Positions 17,345 to 25,206 of a stretch of 64,000 bases of DNA are shown piece after piece. Below the pieces are notes generated by a model that ran no database searches, was not told where the DNA came from, and saw only the letters and a list, made by a program, of their open reading frames with translations. Source of the stretch: Acidobacteriota bacterium (lineage in GTDB: Bacteria; Acidobacteriota; Blastocatellia; Pyrinomonadales; Pyrinomonadaceae). Location of the stretch: assembly GCA_003223025.1 (NCBI GenBank), contig QHXR01000002.1, positions 22,055 through 86,054 on the forward strand, in the 5' to 3' direction. The position numbers and the translations under genes were made by a program. The first letter of the stretch is position 1, and each line of letters opens with the position of its first letter.

Positions 17345-17496
17345 GGTGGTCAGTGGTCAGTGGTCAGTGGTCGGGAATCATAAGACAAAAAAGCACCGAG
17401 ATAATTCTCGGTGCTTTTTTGATATCAACTTCCAGGTCTTAGCCTCAATTCGTCTTTCGCGTCCTACTGACCACCGATCACTGACCACCGACCACT
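17345..17496. repeat. Heptameric inverted repeat flanking a terminator (GTGGTCA)
   Basis: Four tandem GTGGTCA units at about 17346-17373 and the complementary run TGACCAC, CGATCAC, TGACCAC, CGACCAC at about 17466-17494. All are in 7-base phase. The arms enclose the terminator at 17387-17420. Confidence 0.9.
17387..17420. terminator. Bidirectional terminator
   Basis: A perfect 14-base stem, AAAAAAGCACCGAG with CTCGGTGCTTTTTT, separated by six bases. It has T-runs on both strands and serves the convergent TonB-like and DUF6335-like genes. Confidence 0.92.
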
Positions 17497-17500
17497 GCCA

Positions 17501-17887
17501 TCAGATCGTATCCCTTCCCGACTTCGAATTCTCATTCAACTCATAACGATCGCGATCACGCTTTTCGATTTTCTCGATCAGATCAAGAGGTTCGTTATCC
17601 TCGTAATCGATTCCCATCGCGTGAGCATTCTCTTCAACATCCGATTGATCAGGAGTTGGATTGTGTCCGAATACCGCTTCCGAACCCGAGCTATTTACGT
17701 CTTCCCAATCAGCGTCGATATCGCCGCCCGAGTCGGCGGGCGAAGCGTCGTTGTTCTCGTGAAGTCGTTCGAGCAGCTCCTGCGGCGCCTTTGGAACGTG
17801 CGCAATTTCGTCTTCGATAAACTCCTGGGTTTCCTCATCGGGAACATCCTCCCGTTCGTAGAATTCCAATTGCTTTCCGCTCACCAT
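17501..17887 (-). CDS. Acidic DUF6335-like protein
   Basis: A 128-residue very acidic protein without signal or membrane segment. The central part DIDADWEDVNSSGSEAVFGH, followed by NPTPDQSDVEENAHAMGIDY and then EKIEKRDRDRYELN, matches the pattern I know from DUF6335 proteins of cyanobacteria (GGDxDAxWE...TPDQD...RDxxRWEL). Function is unknown. The ATG at 17887 has GGAG-type sequence upstream (complement of CCTCC near 17892). It is one of two small minus-strand genes here. Confidence 0.75.
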   Translation of the reverse strand: MVSGKQLEFYEREDVPDEETQEFIEDEIAHVPKAPQELLERLHENNDASPADSGGDIDADWEDVNSSGSEAVFGHNPTPDQSDVEENAHAMGIDYEDNEPLDLIEKIEKRDRDRYELNENSKSGRDTI

Positions 17888-17951
17888 AAGGCCTCCTTGA
17901 TCGTTCGATTTTAGTGAAGCATAGCATACGCCGAAATGCTTCGCCTAGAAA

Positions 17952-18224
17952 TTAAATGAAGACGACGGTCTGCGACGAGGGTATCTCGAATCGCTTTCGA
18001 CAGCGAATGTTTTTACACATCAACTGATCATCGACGCGGACCATGTAGTCACGTGATTTCTCATACTGTGCGCGTTCTTGTGCGTTAAGATTCCTCGGAC
18101 CGTTGCGTTTCTTCACACGCTTCAGCCATCGAATTTCATAGTCGTTACGCTCACGGCAGAACGGACACGGATAATTCGCCGTCTTTACCTCTTGTCGCTC
18201 ATCAAAAATATCGCGCTCGTGCAT
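17952..18224 (-). CDS. Small zinc-ribbon-like protein of unknown function
   Basis: A 90-residue basic protein with two Cys pairs, CPFC at about residues 20-23 and CKNIRC near 70-75, consistent with one zinc site. Between them is a charged segment (RWLKRVKKRNGPRNLNAQER). The ending RKRFEIPSSQTVVFI is plausible for a small folded domain. I do not recognise the family. Coding potential is supported by length, Cys spacing and composition only. Confidence 0.55.
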   Translation of the reverse strand: MHERDIFDERQEVKTANYPCPFCRERNDYEIRWLKRVKKRNGPRNLNAQERAQYEKSRDYMVRVDDQLMCKNIRCRKRFEIPSSQTVVFI

Positions 18225-18301
18225 ATGCGAAACATTGTAGCGTTTTTCGCAAGCCTTTGGTTAACGGATTTGGCTATCCCTGCATGGGACGCTAAACTTT
18301 T

Positions 18302-18390
18302 TGGAGTTTCTAGTTTCTGGTTCCTGGTTTCTAGTTGAGTTCAGACTCGAGACAACCCGAAAACAAGAAACCAGAAACTAGAAACTTCCG
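18302..18390. repeat. Heptameric inverted repeat (GTTTCTA family) before permease gene
   Basis: GTTTCTA, GTTTCTG, GTTCCTG, GTTTCTA in 7-base phase at about 18305-18335. The complementary run AGAAACC, AGAAACT, AGAAACT is at about 18365-18385. The right arm ends about ten bases before the ATG at 18395. Confidence 0.88.
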
Positions 18391-18394
18391 CTTG

Positions 18395-19375
18395 ATGAAA
18401 TACAAGCTCCAAAATTTTTTCCGCCAGCTTGGCCTCATGTTGCTGGTCATCTGGACGGTCGTGTCGCTGGTCACGCTGCTCATTGAGCTCGTGCCGGGTG
18501 ATCCTGCGACGACGATGCTTGGCGAGACCGCGACTCCGGAGCAGATCGCGAATTTTAATGAGAAGCATGGCCTCGATCGCCCCGCGTTCTTCTTTTCTTA
18601 CCACGGCGAATCGGGTTTTAAGTGGAACGGAGCAGACAATCGCTACGTCGATTACTTCGCCGGCCTTTTACACGGCGATCTTGGAAAATCTTTTCGCACC
18701 GAACGTCCGGTTCTGGACATGATCTTCGAGCGTTACCCTTCGACGATCCAACTCGCACTCGCGTCGATGCTGATCGCGGTCGGGATCGCGATCCCGCTTG
18801 GCGTGCTCGCGGGCACTCATAAGAACGGTCTGATCGACAATGCGGCGTCGTTCATTGCTCTGCTCGGAATTTCATTACCGACGTTTGTCATCGGCCCGTT
18901 CCTCGTCTACATCTTCGCCGTAAATCTGCGCTGGTTCTCGCCGACCGGAAGCGCGAATCCGGAAGACATCGTGCTGCCGGCGGTAACGCTCGGAGCTGCG
19001 CTTTCCGCGATCCTGACGCGCATGGTGAGATCGAGTGTGATCGAGGAGCTTGGCGAAGACTACGTCCGCACGGCGCGTGCGAAAGGTTTGAGTGAGCGGA
19101 AAGTCGTTTACAAACACGTTTTGAAAAATGGATTGATCCCGGTCGTGACGATCCTCGGATTGCAGCTCGGAGTTCTGTTGGCCGGAGCGATCATCACGGA
19201 GAAAATTTTTAGCTGGCAAGGACTCGGACTTTTGCTTCTGGAAGACGGGATCGGGAAACGCGACTACCGTCTCGTTCAAGGATGCGTTCTCGTTATCAGC
19301 GTGACTTACATCCTCGCGAACTCGGTGACGGATTTTGTATATAGAAAGTTGGATCCAAGAATCAGGCTTTCGTGA
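18395..19375 (+). CDS. Dipeptide-type ABC transporter permease (DppB-like)
   Basis: A 326-residue inner-membrane permease of the dipeptide/oligopeptide/nickel family, first subunit. It has the N-terminal helix, LVPGDPATTMLGETATPEQI and the EAA loop in EELGEDYVRTARAKGLSERK that contacts the ATPase. Start MKYKLQN at 18395 was chosen because upstream reading runs through repeats. DppC-like follows, but no binding protein or ATPase gene is adjacent. The following pxpBCA genes suggest a substrate such as 5-oxoproline or a small peptide (inference). Confidence 0.92.
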   Translation: MKYKLQNFFRQLGLMLLVIWTVVSLVTLLIELVPGDPATTMLGETATPEQIANFNEKHGLDRPAFFFSYHGESGFKWNGADNRYVDYFAGLLHGDLGKSFRTERPVLDMIFERYPSTIQLALASMLIAVGIAIPLGVLAGTHKNGLIDNAASFIALLGISLPTFVIGPFLVYIFAVNLRWFSPTGSANPEDIVLPAVTLGAALSAILTRMVRSSVIEELGEDYVRTARAKGLSERKVVYKHVLKNGLIPVVTILGLQLGVLLAGAIITEKIFSWQGLGLLLLEDGIGKRDYRLVQGCVLVISVTYILANSVTDFVYRKLDPRIRLS

Positions 19376-19378
19376 TTG

Positions 19379-19444
19379 GTTTTGAGTTCCGCCTTTAGGC
19401 GGCAATTTCCGCAAGATTGGCCGCCTAAAGGCGGAACTCAAAAC
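19379..19444. repeat. Perfect 24-bp inverted repeat between the permease genes
   Basis: 19379-19402 and 19421-19444 are exact reverse complements with an 18-base loop. The core is GAGTTCCGCCTTTAGGCGG. It lies inside a probable operon, just before the DppC-like start. Confidence 0.95.
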
Positions 19445-19459
19445 ATCGTTCTACTAGAA

Positions 19460-20275
19460 ATGAATCGATTGACTTACATCGGAATCGCAGTGGCGGCGAT
19501 CGTCATCCTGACGGCGATCTTTGCGCCGTGGATCGCGACACACGATGTGACGGCGCAGAATCTTATGATGCGCTACGCAAAGCCGTCCGCCGAACATTGG
19601 TTCGGAACGGATGCTCTGGGTCGCGATGTTTTCTCTCGAGTTGTCTTCGGTGCCCGGATCTCGCTCGAGGTCGGAATTACAGTCGTAACGGTCTCATCGA
19701 TCGTCGGAATTTTGATCGGCGCCGTCGCCGGATTCTATGGCGGATTCCTCGACAAATTTCTCTCGGGCTACGTCTTCAACGTCTTCCTCGCATTTCCCGG
19801 ACTTCTTCTCGCAATCGCCCTCGTCGCGTTTCTTGGAGCGGGGCTCGGCAAAACGATCCTCGCACTCTGTGTGATCGGTTGGGTCGGATACGCACGCGTC
19901 ATGCGGGGACAGGTTTTGAAAGTTCGGGAATACGATTTCGTTCAGGCCGCACGCGCGCTGGGCGCGAGCAATTCGCGAATTCTGTTCACGCACATCATGC
20001 CGAACGCGGTCCAGCCGCTGATCGTGCAAGCCTCGCTCGGGATGGCCGGAGCAGTTTTGTCGGAAGCATCGCTTTCATTTCTCGGTCTCGGAATTCCGCC
20101 GCCGGCTCCGAGTTGGGGAACGATGATCGAAGAAGCCCGGGGATTCGACATTCTCTACAACGCACCGCACGTTTTGTTCTTTCCCGGTATTGCGATCGCA
20201 CTCACGGTTCTCGCATTCAATTTTATCGGCGACGGTTTACGCGAGTATCTCGATCCAAAGCAGCGAGCACGTTAG
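19460..20275 (+). CDS. Dipeptide-type ABC transporter permease (DppC-like)
   Basis: A 271-residue second permease subunit. Typical features are AEHWFGTDALGRDVFSR after the first helix and the EAA loop VREYDFVQAARALGASNSRI. It also has the closing motif SFLGLGIPPPAPSWGTMI and GDGLREYLDPK at the end. ATG at 19460 (MNRLTYIGI) is preferred because further upstream the frame is the inverted repeat. The pxpB ATG lies two bases after the stop, so the permeases and oxoprolinase genes look like one operon. Confidence 0.92.
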   Translation: MNRLTYIGIAVAAIVILTAIFAPWIATHDVTAQNLMMRYAKPSAEHWFGTDALGRDVFSRVVFGARISLEVGITVVTVSSIVGILIGAVAGFYGGFLDKFLSGYVFNVFLAFPGLLLAIALVAFLGAGLGKTILALCVIGWVGYARVMRGQVLKVREYDFVQAARALGASNSRILFTHIMPNAVQPLIVQASLGMAGAVLSEASLSFLGLGIPPPAPSWGTMIEEARGFDILYNAPHVLFFPGIAIALTVLAFNFIGDGLREYLDPKQRAR

Positions 20276-20277
20276 CT

Positions 20278-20961
20278 ATGGGAGATCTGCCGCGCATTTT
20301 TTCTCTCGGCGATGACTGTGCGACGGTCAACTTTGGGAACGAGATCTCACTCGAACTAAATTCGAAAGCGATCGGATTAGCGACCGCCTTGAACGGAACG
20401 ACTTTTCCCGGGCTCGTCGAAGCCGTCCCGGCCTATGCGTCGGTCTCGGTTTTCTTTGATCCTGTTGTCGTTCGACGAGCCGGTATCGAACATGAGTCCG
20501 CGTTCGAGACGGTGAGTAATCTCATCGTTTCTACTTTTAACAATCTCGAACGCGAGCAAATCCAGATCGGGCGAGTCGTCGATATCTCCGTCGACTTCGG
20601 TAACGAATCCGCACTCGATCTCGGGCGCGTCGCAGAGTTCGCCGGCACGTCTGCAGCGGATGTGATCGAGATCTTCACTTCGAAAACTTATCGCGTCTAC
20701 ATGCTCGGATTTCTTCCGGGCTTCGCATACATGGGCCAAGTCGATGTCCGGATCGCGGTCCCGCGCAGGGACACTCCGCGCACAAGCGTACCGAGAGGCA
20801 GCGTCGGGATCGCCGGATCTCAGACCGGGATCTATCCGTTTCGATCGCCGGGCGGATGGCAGATCATCGGCCGGACCAACGAAGAAATGTTCTCGCTCAA
20901 TCGTGATCCGAATTCCCTTTTGCAACCGGGCGACGTAGTTCGATTCGTGCCGATGTCGTAG
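20278..20961 (+). CDS. pxpB: 5-oxoprolinase subunit PxpB (KipI family)
   Basis: A 227-residue PxpB. With PxpA and PxpC it cleaves 5-oxoproline to glutamate using ATP. Motifs include RVYMLGFLPGFAYMGQVD, PRRDTPRTSVPRGSVGIAG and YPFRSPGGWQIIGRT. In Bacillus the homologue KipI also inhibits the sporulation kinase KinA. The ATG at 20278 gives the normal family length. It is directly followed by pxpC with no gap. Confidence 0.95.
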   Translation: MGDLPRIFSLGDDCATVNFGNEISLELNSKAIGLATALNGTTFPGLVEAVPAYASVSVFFDPVVVRRAGIEHESAFETVSNLIVSTFNNLEREQIQIGRVVDISVDFGNESALDLGRVAEFAGTSAADVIEIFTSKTYRVYMLGFLPGFAYMGQVDVRIAVPRRDTPRTSVPRGSVGIAGSQTGIYPFRSPGGWQIIGRTNEEMFSLNRDPNSLLQPGDVVRFVPMS

Positions 20962-21921
20962 ATGAGTCTTCTTATTCGAAAGCCGGGCATTCTTTCAACG
21001 GTCCAGGACCTTGGCCGAAGCGGCGGACGTTCGTTTGGAATAAATCCGTCGGGTGTCATGGATCCAGCCGCTGCGAGGATCGTGAACACGCTTCTCGAGA
21101 ATGACGATTCGACCGCGTTGATCGAAACACACTTCCCTGCCGCAGAGATCGAGTTCGACTCGCCGACCGTCTTCGCCATCGGCGGCGCAGATTTCGCTGC
21201 CGAGCTCGATGCGAAACAGCTCGCGAACTGGAGCACGGCGTTGGCCGACAAAGGATCCGTTCTTCGATTTCGAAATAAGTCGAACGGCGCCAGGGCGTAC
21301 ATCGGCGTGCGAGGCGGATTCACTTTGGAGAACTGGCTCGAAAGCGCGAGCACAAATCTCACGGCCGGCCTCGGAGGATTTTCGGGTCGCGCGTTGAAGA
21401 CGGGTGACGTGATCGAATGCGGTCCGACCGGAGAATATTCTCCGCACACCGCCGGACCGTCGATCGTCCCGCTTTACAATCGCTTCCCGGCGTTGCGTGC
21501 GATCGCCGCTCCCGAGTTTGAACTCCTTACAGCGACAAGTGAACAGGAATTTCGCAAGCAGGGTTTCACGCTTACGAGCGAATGCGATCGAATGGGTTTC
21601 CGATTGCAAGGCAAGCCGCTTCACCTTCTGCATCGTCGCGAAATGATATCCGCCGGTGTGAATTTCGGAACGATCCAACTTCTGCCCGATGGCCAGCTCA
21701 TCGTCTTGATGGCAGATCATCAAACCTCGGGCGGATACCCACGAATCGCGAATGTAATTTCCGTCGATCTGCCGCTACTTGCACAGTGCGGACCGGGAGA
21801 CGGCGTGAGTTTTCAGATCGTGACGACCGAAGAAGCGGAACGCCTCGCGATGCGGTTCGAACGCGAATTGAATTTCCTGCGCCTCGGGTGTAGATTGCAG
21901 AGGCTGAATGCGAAGCATTGA
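20962..21921 (+). CDS. pxpC: 5-oxoprolinase subunit PxpC (KipA family)
   Basis: A 319-residue PxpC, the biotin-dependent carboxylase-like subunit. It opens with KPGILSTVQDLGRSGGRSFG and NPSGVMDPAAARIVN, and contains RAYIGVRGGF, FTLTSECDRMGFRLQG and IQLLPDGQLIVLMADHQTSG. The start follows the pxpB stop directly, and its end overlaps pxpA by 14 bases, so the three subunits are translationally coupled. Confidence 0.95.
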   Translation: MSLLIRKPGILSTVQDLGRSGGRSFGINPSGVMDPAAARIVNTLLENDDSTALIETHFPAAEIEFDSPTVFAIGGADFAAELDAKQLANWSTALADKGSVLRFRNKSNGARAYIGVRGGFTLENWLESASTNLTAGLGGFSGRALKTGDVIECGPTGEYSPHTAGPSIVPLYNRFPALRAIAAPEFELLTATSEQEFRKQGFTLTSECDRMGFRLQGKPLHLLHRREMISAGVNFGTIQLLPDGQLIVLMADHQTSGGYPRIANVISVDLPLLAQCGPGDGVSFQIVTTEEAERLAMRFERELNFLRLGCRLQRLNAKH

Positions 21922-22648
21922 TCTAAATTGCGATATGGGCGAAGGCTGCGGAAACGATGCCGAGCTCATGAATTTCATTTCGTCGGCGAACGTCGCGTGC
22001 GGATTCCACGCCGGCGACCGAGACACCATGCGTCGAACGGCTGAGCTCGCAATCGAGAAAAACGTGGCCATCGGAGCTCACCCCGGCTATCGCGATCGCG
22101 ACAATTTCGGCCGTACCGAGATGTCGCTTCCGACAAAAGAAGTCTTCGAACTCGTCCGCGAACAAGTGTTGTCGATGTCGGAGATCTGCGCGGAATTGCG
22201 AGTTCCGCTCCATCACGTAAAGCCGCACGGCGCGCTCTACAATCAGGCGTCGAAAGATCGCGAGCTCGCGGCAGCGATCGCAGATGCCGTCGCATCCGTA
22301 AGTCCTGACCTTATTCTTTACGGTCTGTCGGGAAGTCTGTCGATAGACGAAGCGGAAGCGGCCGGTTTGAAAACTGCGTCCGAAGTGTTCGCCGATCGAA
22401 CATACCAACCCGACGGAAGTTTGACGCCTCGCACTCAACCCGGAGCTCTTTTGGAAAATGTGGAGAGCTCGATCGATCAAGTATTTCAGATGGTCGAATC
22501 ACAATCCGTCATGACGTTGGCGGGCGCACAGATTCCCTTGCGCGCCGACACCGTCTGCATACACGGCGATGGAAATTCTGCGATCGAAATCGCAAAGGCG
22601 ATCCGCGAATCTATTCTTGCGCGCGGTATTCTCGTCCGTACGATTTAA
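21908..22648 (+). CDS. pxpA: 5-oxoprolinase subunit PxpA (LamB/YcsF family)
   Basis: A 246-residue YcsF/LamB-family protein. Signatures are IDLNCDMGEGCGND at the start, NVACGFHAGDRDTMRR, IGAHPGYRDRDNFGR, HVKPHGALYNQA and EVFADRTYQPDGSLTPR. It is the third subunit of the prokaryotic 5-oxoprolinase. It overlaps pxpC by 14 bases, and the NRAMP-like gene starts 3 bases after its stop. Confidence 0.96.
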   Translation: MRSIDLNCDMGEGCGNDAELMNFISSANVACGFHAGDRDTMRRTAELAIEKNVAIGAHPGYRDRDNFGRTEMSLPTKEVFELVREQVLSMSEICAELRVPLHHVKPHGALYNQASKDRELAAAIADAVASVSPDLILYGLSGSLSIDEAEAAGLKTASEVFADRTYQPDGSLTPRTQPGALLENVESSIDQVFQMVESQSVMTLAGAQIPLRADTVCIHGDGNSAIEIAKAIRESILARGILVRTI

Positions 22649-22651
22649 CTA

Positions 22652-23845
22652 ATGGATGATGCGAACAAAAAATCGCGGCCGATCGGATCGATCATCCTCG
22701 GTGCCGCATTTCTCATGGCGACATCGGCTGTCGGTCCCGGTTTTTTGACGCAGACGACTGTATTCACATCGCAGTTGTTCGCAAGCTTCGGATTCGTCAT
22801 CCTCATCTCAGTCGTCCTGGATATTTTCGCCCAGCTGAATATCTGGAGAGTGCTAACGGTCACCGGAAAGCGGGCACAGGACATCGCGAACGAAACTATC
22901 GGAGGAAGCGGTTATGTCCTCGCCGTGCTCGTCGCTTTTGGCGGACTGGTTTTCAATGTCGGCAACATCGCCGGATGCGGGCTCGGCATCAATGTGCTCT
23001 TTGGGATCCCAGTCGAGATCGGAGCGGTGATCAGCGCCGCCGTGGCTATCGGAATCTTTCTCGTCAAAGAGGCGGGTCGGGCGATGGACATCTTCGTGAA
23101 GATCCTCGGCGTTGTGATGCTCGTCTTGATCGTGTACGTCGTCTTTGCTGCACATCCGCCGCTCGGCGAAGCGATCCATCGAACTTTCATTCCTGAGACG
23201 ATCAACTTCCGGATGATCGTAACACTCGTTGGCGGTACCGTCGGCGGGTATATCACGTTCGCCGGAGCTCACCGTCTGATCGATGCAGGAATTTCCGGAC
23301 CCGGGGCGGTACCCGATGTTAACCGCAGCGCCGTGACCGGGATCGTTCTGACTGCGGCGATTCGCATCCTTTTATTTCTCGCGGCGCTTGGGGTCGTGTC
23401 GACGGGTGTAAGCCTCGATCCGGCAAATCCGCCGGCGTCGGTCTTCCTAAACGCCGCCGGTCAATTCGGCTACAAGCTGTTTGGCATCGTCATGTGGGCC
23501 GCCGCGATCACGAGCGTCGTCGGAGCAGCGTTCACGTCGGTGTCATTCTTTAAGAACTTTGATACCCGTCTCGAGCGACGCGGAAACCTCATCATCGTCG
23601 CGTTTATCGTCGTCTCCACCCTGTTATTTCTGACAGTCGGGAATCCTGTCAGAGTGTTATTATGGGCGGGCACGCTAAACGGATTTATCTTGCCGATCGG
23701 ACTGTCTCTCGTTCTGCTTGCGTCGCGGCGGACCGAGGTAATGAAAGGATATGTCCATTCGTCGATCCTTCAGATCGCGGGTTGGCTCGTTGTCGCGGTG
23801 ATGACAACGTTTAGCATCCTGACAGTAGTCGAAGTGTTTCGATAG
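22652..23845 (+). CDS. NRAMP-superfamily transporter (YcsG-like), metal motif absent
   Basis: A 397-residue protein with about eleven hydrophobic helices and the NRAMP layout. The first helix reads ATSAVGPGFLTQTTVFTSQ, where metal carriers have a DPGN motif. The sixth-helix region reads GGYITFAGAHRLIDAG, where they have an MPH motif. Both metal-liganding motifs are therefore missing. B. subtilis has the same association (ycsG beside ycsF, kipI and kipA). A role in carrying the oxoprolinase substrate rather than a metal is a reasonable inference. Confidence 0.85.
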   Translation: MDDANKKSRPIGSIILGAAFLMATSAVGPGFLTQTTVFTSQLFASFGFVILISVVLDIFAQLNIWRVLTVTGKRAQDIANETIGGSGYVLAVLVAFGGLVFNVGNIAGCGLGINVLFGIPVEIGAVISAAVAIGIFLVKEAGRAMDIFVKILGVVMLVLIVYVVFAAHPPLGEAIHRTFIPETINFRMIVTLVGGTVGGYITFAGAHRLIDAGISGPGAVPDVNRSAVTGIVLTAAIRILLFLAALGVVSTGVSLDPANPPASVFLNAAGQFGYKLFGIVMWAAAITSVVGAAFTSVSFFKNFDTRLERRGNLIIVAFIVVSTLLFLTVGNPVRVLLWAGTLNGFILPIGLSLVLLASRRTEVMKGYVHSSILQIAGWLVVAVMTTFSILTVVEVFR

Positions 23846-23908
23846 CCGGTAATCTTTTTCGCCTGACCAAGCATCAAAAAGTTGAAATCGCACCCGGAGA
23901 TTCCGCTG

Positions 23909-25054
23909 ATGACCAAGATAATTGCTGCATTCTTCTGCTCTCTTCTCGTCGTCATTTCTGTATCCGCCCAATCGGGCCGCAGAATCACCGCAACCCCAAC
24001 GCCGACGCCCGCGGTGAGAGAGGATCCGGATAATTATTCCGAGTCCAAGCCTCAGCCGAAGCGCCCGGTTCAAGTTTGGCCGTCGCTTCGCGGAGCCTCT
24101 ACAAGCAAATCAGCGAACGCGTCCAGTCCGGCGTCCGACACGATCGCCGCAGCTCCACCCGCAGGAAGTGAAAGCGAAGACTTCGGCAAGGTCGAGACAA
24201 ACCTCGTCACGATTCCGGTTTCCGTGTTCGACAGGCAGGGTTTATATATCCCGAACCTGATGCAGCAGGATTTTAAGATCTTCGAGGATGGCAAAGAGCA
24301 GCGGATCGAATATTTCGGAACATCGGACAAACCGTTCACCGTTGTTCTTCTGATCGACACGAGTCCATCAACCTCGTACAAGATCGAGGAGATCCGCAGA
24401 GCCGCGACCGCGTTTGTCGATCAACTCAAATCTGAAGACAAAGTGATGGTCATCGAGTTTGCGGCCAACGTGCACGTTCTGACGGAACCCACCGGCGATC
24501 GGGTCGCAATATACAAGGCAATTAATCGAGCAGACTTCGGTCCCGGGACCTCGCTTTATGATGCGGTCTCCTTTGCACTTTCCAAACGACTAAATAATGT
24601 ATCGGGTCGGAAGGCGATCGTGCTCTTTACCGATGGCGTCGATACTCAATCGACCAAGGCGAACTACGATTCCACGCTTGCGCTCGCCGAAGAGGCCGAT
24701 TCTCTGATCTTCCCGATCTACTACAACACGTTCCAGAGCACGATGTCCGCACAGATCGGAATCTTCGGACCGCCACTTCCGGGAACAACGGCTCGGGAAT
24801 ACGCTACCGGTAAAAAGTATTTGGAGGAATTGGCGTCTTACACCGGCGGCCGCGTGTTTCGACCGGAATCTACTCCGGGCGGACTGACCGCGGCGTTCGA
24901 AGGCATTGCAGATGAATTGCGCCGGCAATACAACATCGGATACATCCCGACCGAGGATGGGAAACCCGGACAGCGCAAAACGATCAAGGTTCGCGTCAAT
25001 CGTCCAAACCTTGTACTCCGCGCCCGCGATAGTTATATCGTCGGTGCTAAGTAG
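23909..25054 (+). CDS. Secreted von Willebrand factor A domain protein
   Basis: A 381-residue exported protein of the VWFA type common in Acidobacteria. Signal peptide MTKIIAAFFCSLLVVISVSA, a Pro/Thr-rich linker, then a segment VETNLVTIPVSVFDRQG and the vWA domain. The metal-ion site is intact: DTSPS (residues near 150), GPGTSLYD and FTDGVDTQS. The family ending QYNIGYIPTEDGKPGQRKT is present. It is probably a periplasmic or surface adhesion or scaffolding protein. ATG at 23909 has CGGAGA eight bases upstream. Confidence 0.88.
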   Translation: MTKIIAAFFCSLLVVISVSAQSGRRITATPTPTPAVREDPDNYSESKPQPKRPVQVWPSLRGASTSKSANASSPASDTIAAAPPAGSESEDFGKVETNLVTIPVSVFDRQGLYIPNLMQQDFKIFEDGKEQRIEYFGTSDKPFTVVLLIDTSPSTSYKIEEIRRAATAFVDQLKSEDKVMVIEFAANVHVLTEPTGDRVAIYKAINRADFGPGTSLYDAVSFALSKRLNNVSGRKAIVLFTDGVDTQSTKANYDSTLALAEEADSLIFPIYYNTFQSTMSAQIGIFGPPLPGTTAREYATGKKYLEELASYTGGRVFRPESTPGGLTAAFEGIADELRRQYNIGYIPTEDGKPGQRKTIKVRVNRPNLVLRARDSYIVGAK

Positions 25055-25206
25055 ACGCTTCGGATTCGCCCGAAAAGTAATCTCCACTACTTATATATAG
25101 AATTAGTCATTGCTTTTCCTCTCAGTAAGTTATATAAAAACACATTCGTTTTTTCCCTGTGCTTTGAAAGGTTTTTGTCAGTCCTAGACTAGAGGGGGAT
25201 CCTAAC

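Noticed and set aside
19528..20961. Longer 477-residue frame ending with pxpB
   Set aside because: The first 250 residues are an Arg-rich shadow of the DppC-like gene; PxpB has its normal start at 20278.
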